This document shows, piece by piece, positions 57,080 through 64,000 of a DNA stretch of 64,000 nucleotides. The stretch is taken from assembly GCA_905213325.1 (NCBI GenBank), contig CAJMHW010000003.1, positions 45,441-109,440 on the forward strand. The letters are read 5' to 3'. This DNA comes from Collinsella aerofaciens. Its GTDB lineage: Bacteria > Actinomycetota > Coriobacteriia > Coriobacteriales > Coriobacteriaceae. The notes beneath the pieces are model-generated. The model searched no databases, was not told where the DNA came from, and saw only the letters and a program-made list of their open reading frames with translations. The translations under genes were made by a program, and so were the position numbers. Each line of letters begins with the position of its first letter. Positions within the stretch are counted from its first letter, which is position 1.

Positions 57080-57712
57080 GTGCCCCAAGACCATCCGACC
57101 GATAATCCCATCCTCAATGCCGCGAAGCACGAGCTGGCGGAACGCGCACAAACGGCAGCTCCCCTACGCACCGCAAACGATGCTTACAACGGGCCCGCCC
57201 GCATCGTCTCAATCAACACGTCGAAGCACAAAGGCACGCGTAAGTCACCCGTCGCCGACGGGCACGACACCGTTATAGAGCAATTTGGCCTCGCCTCCGA
57301 CGCACACGCCGGGCATTGGCACCGCCAGGTTTCCTTTTTAGCTGCAGAGTCTATCCAGACGGCGCAGGCGCGCGGGCTCGATGTGCACGAGGGCGACTTT
57401 GGCGAGAACTTCACAACCCGGGGCATCAACCTGCTCTCGCTCCCCTTGGGCACACAGCTCAAGCTTGGCAGCGAGGTGCTTGTCGAAATCAGCCAAATCG
57501 GCAAGGTCTGCCACACACGCTGTGCCATCTACTATCTCGCCGGCGACTGCATCTTTCCCCACGAGGGCGTTTTTGGCGTGGTACTAAAGGGCGGAGAGGT
57601 CTACGCCGGCGACGATATCCAGGTAATCAAACTCGGCGACGGCACCTGTTCGTTCACCCCCGCCGAGGCCCTCGAAGAGATTGAGCAGGCTCGCCAGAAG
57701 GGCACGCTGTAG
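57080..57712 (+). CDS. MOSC domain protein
   Basis: 210-aa cytoplasmic protein with a MOSC domain (molybdenum cofactor sulfurase C-terminal): ARIVSINTSKHKGTRKSPV, GLASDAHAGHWHRQVSFLA, GDFGENFTTRGINL and the conserved cysteine in GKVCHTRCAIYYLAGDCIFP. MOSC proteins handle sulfur or Moco-linked substrates; no Moco genes are nearby. The start is GTG at 57080 after GAAAGG. It is divergent from the ATP-grasp gene. Confidence 0.85.
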   Translation: MPQDHPTDNPILNAAKHELAERAQTAAPLRTANDAYNGPARIVSINTSKHKGTRKSPVADGHDTVIEQFGLASDAHAGHWHRQVSFLAAESIQTAQARGLDVHEGDFGENFTTRGINLLSLPLGTQLKLGSEVLVEISQIGKVCHTRCAIYYLAGDCIFPHEGVFGVVLKGGEVYAGDDIQVIKLGDGTCSFTPAEALEEIEQARQKGTL

Positions 57713-57837
57713 TTATAAAACCCCACGTTGAGATGGCTTTTACAGCCCAAAACTCCTCTCAAACAGAGCTCTGTAACGTTAAAGTTGAACTCTATGGTTT
57801 CTCAACAATTCATCATAACTGCAGGTCAAAGCCAAAG

Positions 57838-57887
57838 CCTCAAGTTCAACTTGACCCTTTGGAACCTTTAAGGTTCAAGTTGAGGTC
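57838..57887 (+). promoter_or_regulatory. Cluster of TCAAGTT/AACTTGA half-sites before the secreted hydrolase
   Basis: CCTCAAGTT-C-AACTTGACC (57838-57856) is a near-palindrome like MerR/SoxR operators, and GGTTCAAGTTGA (57872-57883) repeats it inverted. A related AAAGTTGAAC occurs at 57781-57790. They lie in the 230-bp leader between the MOSC and hydrolase genes and might be operators of the latter. Confidence 0.4.
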
Positions 57888-57946
57888 GAAAGCAGTAGTA
57901 GAATACCGTTCGAACCATAACCTACGATTGATTGCAGAGGGACTGG

Positions 57947-59080
57947 ATGCAGCATTCGAATCATCGCACCGCAGCGCTCATTGCGTCGAAGCCGGCTCGT
58001 ATCATCACGAGCGCCGTGCTCGCCGTTGCGCTGACGGCCACGCCGATGCTCTCCCCCGTTGCGGCGTATGCCGCCTCGCAGGCAACGCAGGACCAGCTTT
58101 CCGCAGCCCAGCAGAAGATCGAAGCCGCCACGAGCGCCTACAACGACGCCCGCACCAAACTCGATGACCTGCAAAAGCAGATTGACTCCAATGAGGCAAG
58201 CATCGAGGAAATCGAGGCCAAGCTTCCCGAGCAGCAGGCCAAGGCAAGCTCCGCCATGCGCGATCTGTACAAGTATCAGAAGGGCACCAATCCCATCGTG
58301 AGCTTCCTGGTCAACGCACAGAGCCTGGGTGAGTTCATCACGACCTGCAAATACACCAACCAGATCACGAGCTCGAGCGTCGACGAGATCGAACAGCTCA
58401 ATAACATGCAAACCGAACTCGAGCAGAACAAGGCTGAGCTCCAGCAGGCCAAGTCTCAGCTTGAGGCAGAGCAGAAAAACGCCGAGGATGCGCTGGCGCA
58501 GGCCCAGCAGCTCCGCAGCGAGGCACAGGCAAAAGCCGAGCAGGAAAATGCCGCCGAGCTTGCCAAGCTTGAGGCCGATAAGGCCGCTGCCGCTGAGAAG
58601 CTCTCGGGCGAGGGCGTGAGCGGCAGCAATTCCAGCAGCCAGGCCACTAACACCAACACCACCATCGACACCACGGTGAACAACGCCAATACCGGTAGCT
58701 CCGATTACGATTCGTTCATTAATGAGTGGACGAGCCGCATCGACAATTATCTCGCCGGCTCCCCCATGGCAGGCCAGGGCTATAACTTTGCCGTCGCCGC
58801 TTGGAATACCGGTGTCGACCCCCGTTGGTCCCCCGCCATCGCCTGCATCGAGAGCACCAAGGGTGCTTATTGCGCCAATTCTTACAACGCCTGGGGCTGG
58901 AGTGCCCGCGGCGGCGGTTGGCGCAGCTTTGGCAGCTGGAGCGAGGGCATCTCCGCTCACGTTGCCTATCTGGGCGCCAACTACGGCTCCACCCTTACCC
59001 CGGCTGCGGCCAAAAAGTACTGCCCGCCCACGTGGCAGGACTGGTACAACAAAGTCGCCGCTCAGATGAACCGCATCTAA
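57947..59080 (+). CDS. Secreted coiled-coil peptidoglycan hydrolase-like protein
   Basis: 377-aa exported protein. A signal peptide (about 1-42, ending VAAYA) is followed by a long coiled coil (about 45-215; LDDLQKQIDSNEASIEEIEAK, LEQNKAELQQAKSQLEAEQK) of the PcsB/CwlO/RipA-type, a Ser/Asn/Thr linker, and a C-terminal lysozyme-fold-like domain. In the latter, ACIESTKGAYC has a likely catalytic Glu and NAWGWSA a wall-binding element, as in glucosaminidases. It may cleave septal peptidoglycan. The ATG at 57947 has GAGGGA upstream. Confidence 0.8.
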   Translation: MQHSNHRTAALIASKPARIITSAVLAVALTATPMLSPVAAYAASQATQDQLSAAQQKIEAATSAYNDARTKLDDLQKQIDSNEASIEEIEAKLPEQQAKASSAMRDLYKYQKGTNPIVSFLVNAQSLGEFITTCKYTNQITSSSVDEIEQLNNMQTELEQNKAELQQAKSQLEAEQKNAEDALAQAQQLRSEAQAKAEQENAAELAKLEADKAAAAEKLSGEGVSGSNSSSQATNTNTTIDTTVNNANTGSSDYDSFINEWTSRIDNYLAGSPMAGQGYNFAVAAWNTGVDPRWSPAIACIESTKGAYCANSYNAWGWSARGGGWRSFGSWSEGISAHVAYLGANYGSTLTPAAAKKYCPPTWQDWYNKVAAQMNRI

Positions 59081-59090
59081 GTGCAACTGC

Positions 59091-59113
59091 AAAGGGCCCC
59101 AATGGGGCCCTTT
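59091..59113. terminator. Bidirectional terminator between hydrolase and kinase genes
   Basis: AAAGGGCCCC/GGGGCCCTTT with a 3-nt loop, followed by TTCTTTT on the plus strand. It lies 10 bp past the hydrolase stop and is also just past the kinase stop on the minus strand. Confidence 0.85.
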
Positions 59114-59118
59114 TTCTT

Positions 59119-60498
59119 TTAGGTAGCGGAGGTATCGACGACGCCGGTCGCATTGGCAACCGCGACTATGACGATCATGCATAGGAGCAGCACACCCAAT
59201 GCCTTGAGCCAGAGTTTCGCGAGCTTCTTGCCGCGATAGCTGTCGAGCAGTGCGAATCGCCGACGAAGACGGCGCTTATCGAGCAGCGCAAAATGCATAA
59301 GCACCATAAGGCCATCGACAAAGAAAAAATACTCGATTATGAGAAGCCACGTCGGGTAGCTTTGGTTTGCTCCCGTGGGGTGAAAGACGGCAAAGTGACT
59401 TCCGGCAAAGAACACAAGCAGCGAGAAGAAGACGAGCGTATTCCAAATGCGCCCCAGAGACTCAGGAACGCGAGAGAGCAGACCGCATGCAGTGGAGGCG
59501 GCAGGCCTAGGAAGCCCTGTGGGGTTCTGGAGCCCTTGGGGCGTCAACACCGTCTCCGAGGCCGGAGTACGGACAAGCACAGGCGCAGGAGGCCGCACGG
59601 GGCGACTTAGATCGTATGCCGCGCGCGTCGCCCGTCCCAACGCTTCCGCGCTCGCAAAACGCTTGGCCGGGTCGAGCGCCATCGACATGCAGACGGCATC
59701 GGCAAGTGGAGTGGGAATGCCGCATGCCTCACATTGCTCGCGCATGTCGAGCCCTGGTTTAGGGTCGACTCCCGTCAAGCAAAAGAACAACAGGGCCCCA
59801 AGTGCGTAGACATCGCTGCGCACACTCGTCTGCCCAAACCCATACTGCTCGGGCGGCGCATAGGGTCGCGTGCCAAACTTGACGGTGTCAGCATCGGCGC
59901 CATCGCGCCATACGCGCGCGATCCCCAGGTCGATAATCACCAGCGATGAAAATGTCAGGCCGTCATCAGGCGTATAGTTGGCACCTGTCACGATGATATT
60001 CGACGGCTTGAGGTCGCGATGGATCACCGGCGCCGACGTCTCCCCCACCATTGCAAAACCGGCATGGAGCTCGCCCACGGCATCGCATAGGGCAGGATAC
60101 AATTCACGCGCATAATCGGGGGTGGCTCCCAGACGGTCCACCAGCGCCCCGAGTGTCTCCCCTTCGATGTATTCCATAACCACGTTGAGCTCGTCGCCCA
60201 CACGACGACAATCGACGATTCTGGGCAGGTGCTCAAAACGCCTGCCTGCCCGCTGAGCGGCAAACAGACGCTCGTATGCCCCGCCGATTTGAGCCGAAGC
60301 ATCGATGCGTTTACGAACAAAGGGACCGAGCGAACCACCGCCGGTTCCTTCAAAGTACACGAGCTCGGTTGTTTCAACGGACGAGCGCTTAAGTACACGC
60401 TCCACGCGATAGCTGTCGTCGCGATCGAGCGACGCCAGGTGCTCGGCAAGCGCTGCGGTCAGCTCGTCAACGGAATATGTTGGGCTCTGAATATCCAT
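59119..60498 (-). CDS. Membrane-anchored Ser/Thr protein kinase
   Basis: 459-aa eukaryotic-like kinase. The ATP site lysine K63 (VRKRID) precedes a loop without a canonical Gly-rich motif; the catalytic loop is HRDLKPSN (160-167), the metal motif is D190-L-G instead of DFG, and the activation/APE region is FGTRPYAPPEQYGFGQTSVRSDVYALG. Three membrane helices follow (about 345-455) in an order unlike PASTA kinases, with no extracellular sensor. The start ATG 60498 has GGAGG; 60507 is possible. It follows an HTH gene by 98 bp. Confidence 0.88.
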   Translation of the reverse strand: MDIQSPTYSVDELTAALAEHLASLDRDDSYRVERVLKRSSVETTELVYFEGTGGGSLGPFVRKRIDASAQIGGAYERLFAAQRAGRRFEHLPRIVDCRRVGDELNVVMEYIEGETLGALVDRLGATPDYARELYPALCDAVGELHAGFAMVGETSAPVIHRDLKPSNIIVTGANYTPDDGLTFSSLVIIDLGIARVWRDGADADTVKFGTRPYAPPEQYGFGQTSVRSDVYALGALLFFCLTGVDPKPGLDMREQCEACGIPTPLADAVCMSMALDPAKRFASAEALGRATRAAYDLSRPVRPPAPVLVRTPASETVLTPQGLQNPTGLPRPAASTACGLLSRVPESLGRIWNTLVFFSLLVFFAGSHFAVFHPTGANQSYPTWLLIIEYFFFVDGLMVLMHFALLDKRRLRRRFALLDSYRGKKLAKLWLKALGVLLLCMIVIVAVANATGVVDTSAT

Positions 60499-60596
60499 AG
60501 CCTCCATCATAGCGCAGGGCGCAGACACCCCATGGCATCTGCGCCCCGTTCGTTTGCATCGTTGTTCGGCACCTGCGCCGGCTCAGATATCAGCCG

Positions 60597-61019
60597 CTAA
60601 CTCACCGTCTCCTCGCCAAAGCGATACAGCTCCTCGTTGACCTTTTGGAGGCTGCACCCGCGATCGATGCAAAAAATGATAATCGCATCGCGGCGGTCCT
60701 TGCAGTTAAGGACGCTTACCCCGGCAGCCGTCAGCGCACGGTTGGTTTCTTTGAGCGTCAGCGCCATCGCAAAGGCAATCTGCAGCACCTTATTGCGGCT
60801 CGGATGCCGCGCACCGGTAAAGATCTGATAGCCAAAGGTCTCATTGAGATCGGCCATACGAACCACGCGCGAGCGCTCCAAGCCCTTTTCCTGCAGTAGC
60901 TGCTTCAGGTAGTTCGAAAGCGACGGGGCGGCAAAGTCGTGTTCTTTGATATAGCCATCGATGTTTGGCGCGTCGAGAAGCTCATTGAGCAACTCGTCAG
61001 TCAGCTTTTTATCGGGCAT
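60597..61019 (-). CDS. Helix-turn-helix protein next to the kinase
   Basis: 140-aa protein with an XRE-like HTH: LKQLLQEKGLERSRVVRMAD and FGYQIFTGARHPSRNKVLQIAFAM. A C-terminal segment with RRDAIIIFCIDRGCSLQKVNEEL is shared by small HTH proteins paired with kinases in related genomes (from general knowledge, not checked). It lies upstream of the kinase on the same strand and could be its substrate or regulator. Confidence 0.7.
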   Translation of the reverse strand: MPDKKLTDELLNELLDAPNIDGYIKEHDFAAPSLSNYLKQLLQEKGLERSRVVRMADLNETFGYQIFTGARHPSRNKVLQIAFAMALTLKETNRALTAAGVSVLNCKDRRDAIIIFCIDRGCSLQKVNEELYRFGEETVS

Positions 61020-61058
61020 ACGACCTCACCTCCCATACGGCGCAACGGTAGCGACATG

Positions 61059-61604
61059 CTAGGCCAACACCCAGCTTGCAGTGGCAGACTTATCAAACAT
61101 GTTGGCAAAATACAGTGCCTTCTTGATATCGCCATCAAAGTAGATATTGCCCGCCACAGAGCCACCAGCGGCAAGGGTACCAGACTGCAGCTCATCGGAG
61201 CCCTCGCTGTAGTAACCCTGATTCTGCTGAGCGCCGTTGGCGTCCTCGCCCTTCCAGTCGTAAATGTTGTAATCTGCGCCCTCATCACCATTGTTGACGT
61301 ACGTGACGTGAATGCCCGTCATGGTCGAACCGTCATAATTTGTGAGGCCGGGCTGGACGGAATCGACAACGACGGAAAGACCGGCAGCCGTGGTCACCGT
61401 CGCACCAACCGCCAGGTCAGTCGTAGACTGCTCTTCCTTCTTCGCCTCTTCCTTCTTGTCGCCATCGCCAGCGTCCTCGGTGACGGTCGCCTTATCGCTA
61501 CCACAACCGGTAAGAAGACCGGCAGTCCCCAAGGCGACGGTGGCGAATGCGCCCAGTGCAGCGCGACGGCTCAGCAGCACTTCGTTTTCAAGCTTTTTCA
61601 TCAT
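61059..61604 (-). CDS. Lipoprotein with a DUF4352-like domain and Tat-type signal
   Basis: 181-aa exported lipoprotein. The signal has a twin arginine (S12-R13-R14-AALG) and a lipobox L31-T-G-C34, which suggests Tat export followed by lipid attachment at C34. An acidic/Lys linker (about 37-60) leads to a beta-sandwich-like domain with TYVNNGDEGADYNIYDWKGED and AAGGSVAGNIYFDGD, as in DUF4352 domains. The ribosome site lies in a perfect hairpin arm (see 61607-61660). ATG at 61601 is also possible. Confidence 0.8.
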   Translation of the reverse strand: MMKKLENEVLLSRRAALGAFATVALGTAGLLTGCGSDKATVTEDAGDGDKKEEAKKEEQSTTDLAVGATVTTAAGLSVVVDSVQPGLTNYDGSTMTGIHVTYVNNGDEGADYNIYDWKGEDANGAQQNQGYYSEGSDELQSGTLAAGGSVAGNIYFDGDIKKALYFANMFDKSATASWVLA

Positions 61605-61606
61605 GC

Positions 61607-61660
61607 ATCCTTCCTACGATCCGGCTACCGTGCCGGCACACAGCACATCGTAGGAAGGAT
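61607..61660 (-). promoter_or_regulatory. RBS-sequestering hairpin of the lipoprotein mRNA
   Basis: On the minus strand, ATCCTTCCTACGAT (61647-61660) pairs perfectly with ATCGTAGGAAGGAT (61607-61620), which contains the AGGAAGGA ribosome site directly before the ATG. An inner CCGGC/GCCGG stem caps the structure. In this form the start would be blocked. No riboswitch family fits. The region 61661-61869 beyond has no gene; an AGCT/AGCT motif near 61679-61689 is the only feature noted. Confidence 0.6.
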
Positions 61661-61869
61661 TAAACTTGAATTCATTAGCTGAGAGCTAAGGCTGCGGTAA
61701 ACGGCCAATGCAGTTATCCAAACGCCGAGCAAACGCACTTTGCGCAACCGTCTGTTGGCAGTGCATCAACCCACCGTGATGGATTCCCCGGTAAAGGTGC
61801 TCACAAACATCGGTGTACAAGGGGTACAAACAAGATAAAATAGAAATGAGGGGCGATAGAGCGGAAATG

Positions 61870-63378
61870 TCAGATTTTCCACTCTATCTGAACACGGTCG
61901 CTGGTGGCCTTGATCGTAGAGATCAAACCATCGGCGGCTTTTCTTTTGTCGTCAAAATCTATGCTGTCCCAGTTGTCGAGATAATAGGATAACTTCTTTA
62001 TCTGCTGGGGCGATATGGTTTCAACGCTCAATTCGGCGATTGCCTTTGAAATGGTCTGGCGTCGGGTGTCCAGTTCTTCAATTTTTTTGTTGGCGTAGGC
62101 AAGCAAGGTCGCATTGGCTCCGGTCAGTGTGTCCAGCAGCTTTTCAATTTCTGCCTCCACCTGTGCCAGCTCCACTTGATAGGCGGTCAGTTTCGGATTG
62201 ACTTTTTCCTCCCTGCCGTGGAGTATCTGAAAGTCTTTGAACTTCTCCTGCATGGCCGAGAAAATGAATTGCTCAAATTCTTCTTTGCGGATTTTCCCGC
62301 AGCCCGGACAGCCTTTGTTTTCCGTCCGTTTGGTACAGCGGAAATATCCGGTGCTGTTTGGTACATGGGTGGCTTTCAGAGCATACCCACAATGCCCGCA
62401 TTTGATTTTTCCGGCCAGCCAAGTGTTCTTCGGTTTCCGTCCCTGCTGGAAGGTGGTATTTGCCATAAGTTTTTTCCGGCATTTCAGCCATGTGTCAGAG
62501 GAAATGAGTGCTTCGTGGGGAGCGATAACAAGTATCTGGTCTTTTAAGCACCTGTCCTTGTCCTCCTTCACATCCCGCCCCTGATAGAGATAGCAGCCGT
62601 TTGTTCCGGCAAAGTCAGAAGCGTCATTGACAATCGCTGCGCCCTGGCTCTTGAAAAATTCGTACAGCTCCAAATCGGCCTGTGCGTAAACGGGGTTTCT
62701 TAAAAGCTGGGAAAGAAATGTACGGAACATGGATTTGCCATAAATTTTTATGTCATGTTCCTCGAAGTATCGGGTAATATCTCCGAAGGAGGTTTCCGGT
62801 TCAGCGTACATTTCAAACATCAGCCGAACATGGTCGGCGGCTACGGGGTCGGCAACCATTTTCTTTGTGCGGATACCCTCTACCACAGTAGGCTCTAACT
62901 GATAACCGTATGGTGCCTGCCCGCTCATGTGGAAGCCTTTCAGGCACCGGGAATAGTAGGCGTCTGTGACACGCTTCTGAATTGTCTCACGTTCAAGCTG
63001 GGCGAATACAATGCAGATATTCAGCATGGCCCGGCCCATCGGGGTCGAAGTATCAAACTTTTCCGTGGAGGATACAAACTCCACATCGTACTCTTGAAAC
63101 AGCTCCATCATCGTTGCAAAGTCCAGAATAGAGCGGCTTATACGGTCCAGCTTGTACACGATGACCCGCCGAACCTTTCCCTTGCGGATCTCGCCCAGCA
63201 GCTTTTGAAACTCCGGCCTGTCCGTGTTCTTACCGGAATAGCCTTTGTCCTTGAATACCCGGCAGCTCCCACCTTTCAATTCATACTTGCAAAAGTCGAT
63301 CTGACTTTCAATGCTGATACTGTCCTTGCGGTCTACTGACTGTCTTGCGTAAATACAATCTTCTCTGATAAATTCCAT
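61870..63378 (-). CDS. Large serine recombinase of a mobile element
   Basis: 502-aa serine recombinase. The N-terminal resolvase domain has the nucleophile S14 in IYARQSVDRKDS and VYKLDRISRSILDFATMME; then the recombinase domain with ARRFL-like regions, a zinc ribbon (CGHCGYALK ... CPGCGK) and a C-terminal coiled coil. Length and architecture are those of TnpX-type transposon recombinases of Firmicutes. Codon use and GC differ from the chromosome, so this is recent acquisition. A GGAAAGGAG site precedes the start. Confidence 0.93.
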   Translation of the reverse strand: MEFIREDCIYARQSVDRKDSISIESQIDFCKYELKGGSCRVFKDKGYSGKNTDRPEFQKLLGEIRKGKVRRVIVYKLDRISRSILDFATMMELFQEYDVEFVSSTEKFDTSTPMGRAMLNICIVFAQLERETIQKRVTDAYYSRCLKGFHMSGQAPYGYQLEPTVVEGIRTKKMVADPVAADHVRLMFEMYAEPETSFGDITRYFEEHDIKIYGKSMFRTFLSQLLRNPVYAQADLELYEFFKSQGAAIVNDASDFAGTNGCYLYQGRDVKEDKDRCLKDQILVIAPHEALISSDTWLKCRKKLMANTTFQQGRKPKNTWLAGKIKCGHCGYALKATHVPNSTGYFRCTKRTENKGCPGCGKIRKEEFEQFIFSAMQEKFKDFQILHGREEKVNPKLTAYQVELAQVEAEIEKLLDTLTGANATLLAYANKKIEELDTRRQTISKAIAELSVETISPQQIKKLSYYLDNWDSIDFDDKRKAADGLISTIKATSDRVQIEWKI

Positions 63379-63467
63379 ATTGGGCTCCTTTCCTTGTTGG
63401 AATGGAGCTACCAACCTTACAACTATATTATACCATCAGCAGCCCCGGACAACAATGTTGCGAATGA

Positions 63468-63644
63468 TTAGGGAAATCTGTCCCCATATTTGCTGAACAC
63501 CTCGTAAAGACAACGCTCAATTTCTTTTTTGCGCTGTGCTTTCTCCTTCGGGGGAAGTACCGGCGTGAGGCTTTCCAGCACAATGATCTTCCCTTGAAAT
63601 GCGACAGACTTTGTTTCTCGTTCATAAGTGACAGCTTGCGTCAT
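63468..63644 (-). CDS. Small mobile-element protein (TnpW-like?)
   Basis: 58-aa protein, MTQAVTYERETKSVAFQGK at the start, highly charged at the C-terminus (KEKAQRKKEIERCLYEVF). AAAGGAGG lies six nt before its ATG. Its position just upstream of a large serine recombinase gene recalls small accessory genes such as tnpW in Tn4451-type elements; that is an analogy, not a recognised motif. Confidence 0.55.
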   Translation of the reverse strand: MTQAVTYERETKSVAFQGKIIVLESLTPVLPPKEKAQRKKEIERCLYEVFSKYGDRFP

Positions 63645-63777
63645 TGAAAACCTCCTTTGCGAAAGTGCGTGTATATGCCAGCCTTTCCCACTTGTCCCGT
63701 GGGGAAATGTCAAAAGACGGCACCCAGCAGGTGCCGCCCTTTGAGCTTTCTCCACTTCGGGTCAATGTGGCCCGAGG

Positions 63778-63981
63778 TCAGTAAGGACTGGAAAGGTACT
63801 TTTCTTTGGCGTCCTCCACGCTGTTGAGGTCGAATACTTCATAAAGCTGCCCCACAACACGCCGTATATCCTTCTTTGAAAATCCGCAGTCCTCCATTGC
63901 CATAATGACATAACCACGGCAGGCGTCATTGCTCCATTCGTCCGGTTCCAAGCCGGGGATCATTCCAAACGCATTTCCCAT
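63778..63981 (-). CDS. Hypothetical mobile-element protein
   Basis: 67-aa soluble acidic protein, MGNAFGMIPGLEPDEWSND at the start, no recognised domain. AAAGGAG precedes the ATG by seven nt, so it is likely translated. Same strand and low-GC composition as the recombinase; the element continues beyond the window. Confidence 0.5.
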   Translation of the reverse strand: MGNAFGMIPGLEPDEWSNDACRGYVIMAMEDCGFSKKDIRRVVGQLYEVFDLNSVEDAKEKYLSSPY

Positions 63982-64000
63982 AAAGTGCTCCTTTTTTGAA

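Overview
This 64 kb window reads as a high-GC Gram-positive gut anaerobe of the class Coriobacteriia, most like Collinsella. That placement is inferred from gene content, not from a marker search: a division/cell-wall (dcw) cluster with an FtsL-like protein, arginine deiminase genes, tandem acetate kinases beside phosphotransacetylase, an LPxTG surface protein, ECF transport and strong GC bias at third codon positions. GC falls sharply in the last ~2.1 kb, which belongs to an incoming mobile element.

Layout. 1-9.5 kb (minus strand): dcw cluster mraZ-rsmH-ftsL-like-PBP-murF-mraY-murD-ftsW-murG, with murG cut by the window edge, preceded by a compact promoter/operator array. 10-14.9 kb (minus): xerD, pyrG, a winged-helix regulator and a DUF1846 protein. 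15.4-22.5 kb (minus): an arginine-catabolism cluster with two sequence-identical arcA genes around an aminotransferase, then arcB and a YfcC-type transporter; no carbamate kinase is present. 23-26.9 kb (plus): ppk1 and an RlmCD-type RNA methyltransferase, then a deleted IS3-family remnant. 27.5-31.7 kb (minus): a beta-glucoside operon (DMT transporter, GH1 6-phospho-beta-glucosidase, PTS EIIBC) behind a possible attenuator. 32-34.3 kb (plus): DJ-1/PfpI protein, Maf and P1 peptidase. 34.7-36.9 kb (minus): glycosyltransferase and UDP-galactopyranose mutase. 37-41 kb: pta convergent with two acetate kinases. 41-47.6 kb (minus): MFS, LysR, HIT, xseBA, Zn-peptidase and a ribonuclease D-type gene. 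47.7-54.6 kb (plus): lipid kinase, 30-aa membrane peptide, LPxTG-anchored C69 dipeptidase and a three-gene ECF transporter operon. 54.8-61.6 kb: Asp/Glu racemase with a D-aspartate-ligase-like ATP-grasp protein, MOSC protein, secreted coiled-coil hydrolase, Ser/Thr kinase with HTH partner, and a lipoprotein. 61.9 kb to the end: large serine recombinase and two small element genes.

The most striking observations concern regulation. A 22-codon leader peptide with three consecutive Trp codons and a terminator precedes the ECF operon, suggesting ribosome-mediated attenuation of a tryptophan transporter; a segment just past the Trp codons can pair with the terminator. The lipoprotein's ribosome-binding site lies in one arm of a perfect 14-bp hairpin. 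Both arcA promoters share GAACGG repeats 21 bp apart upstream of matching weak promoters. The mraZ promoter carries a palindrome in its spacer and TGGG(G) repeats upstream. Several 3' ends carry long nested hairpins, two sharing a core but having different, still self-complementary outer stems.
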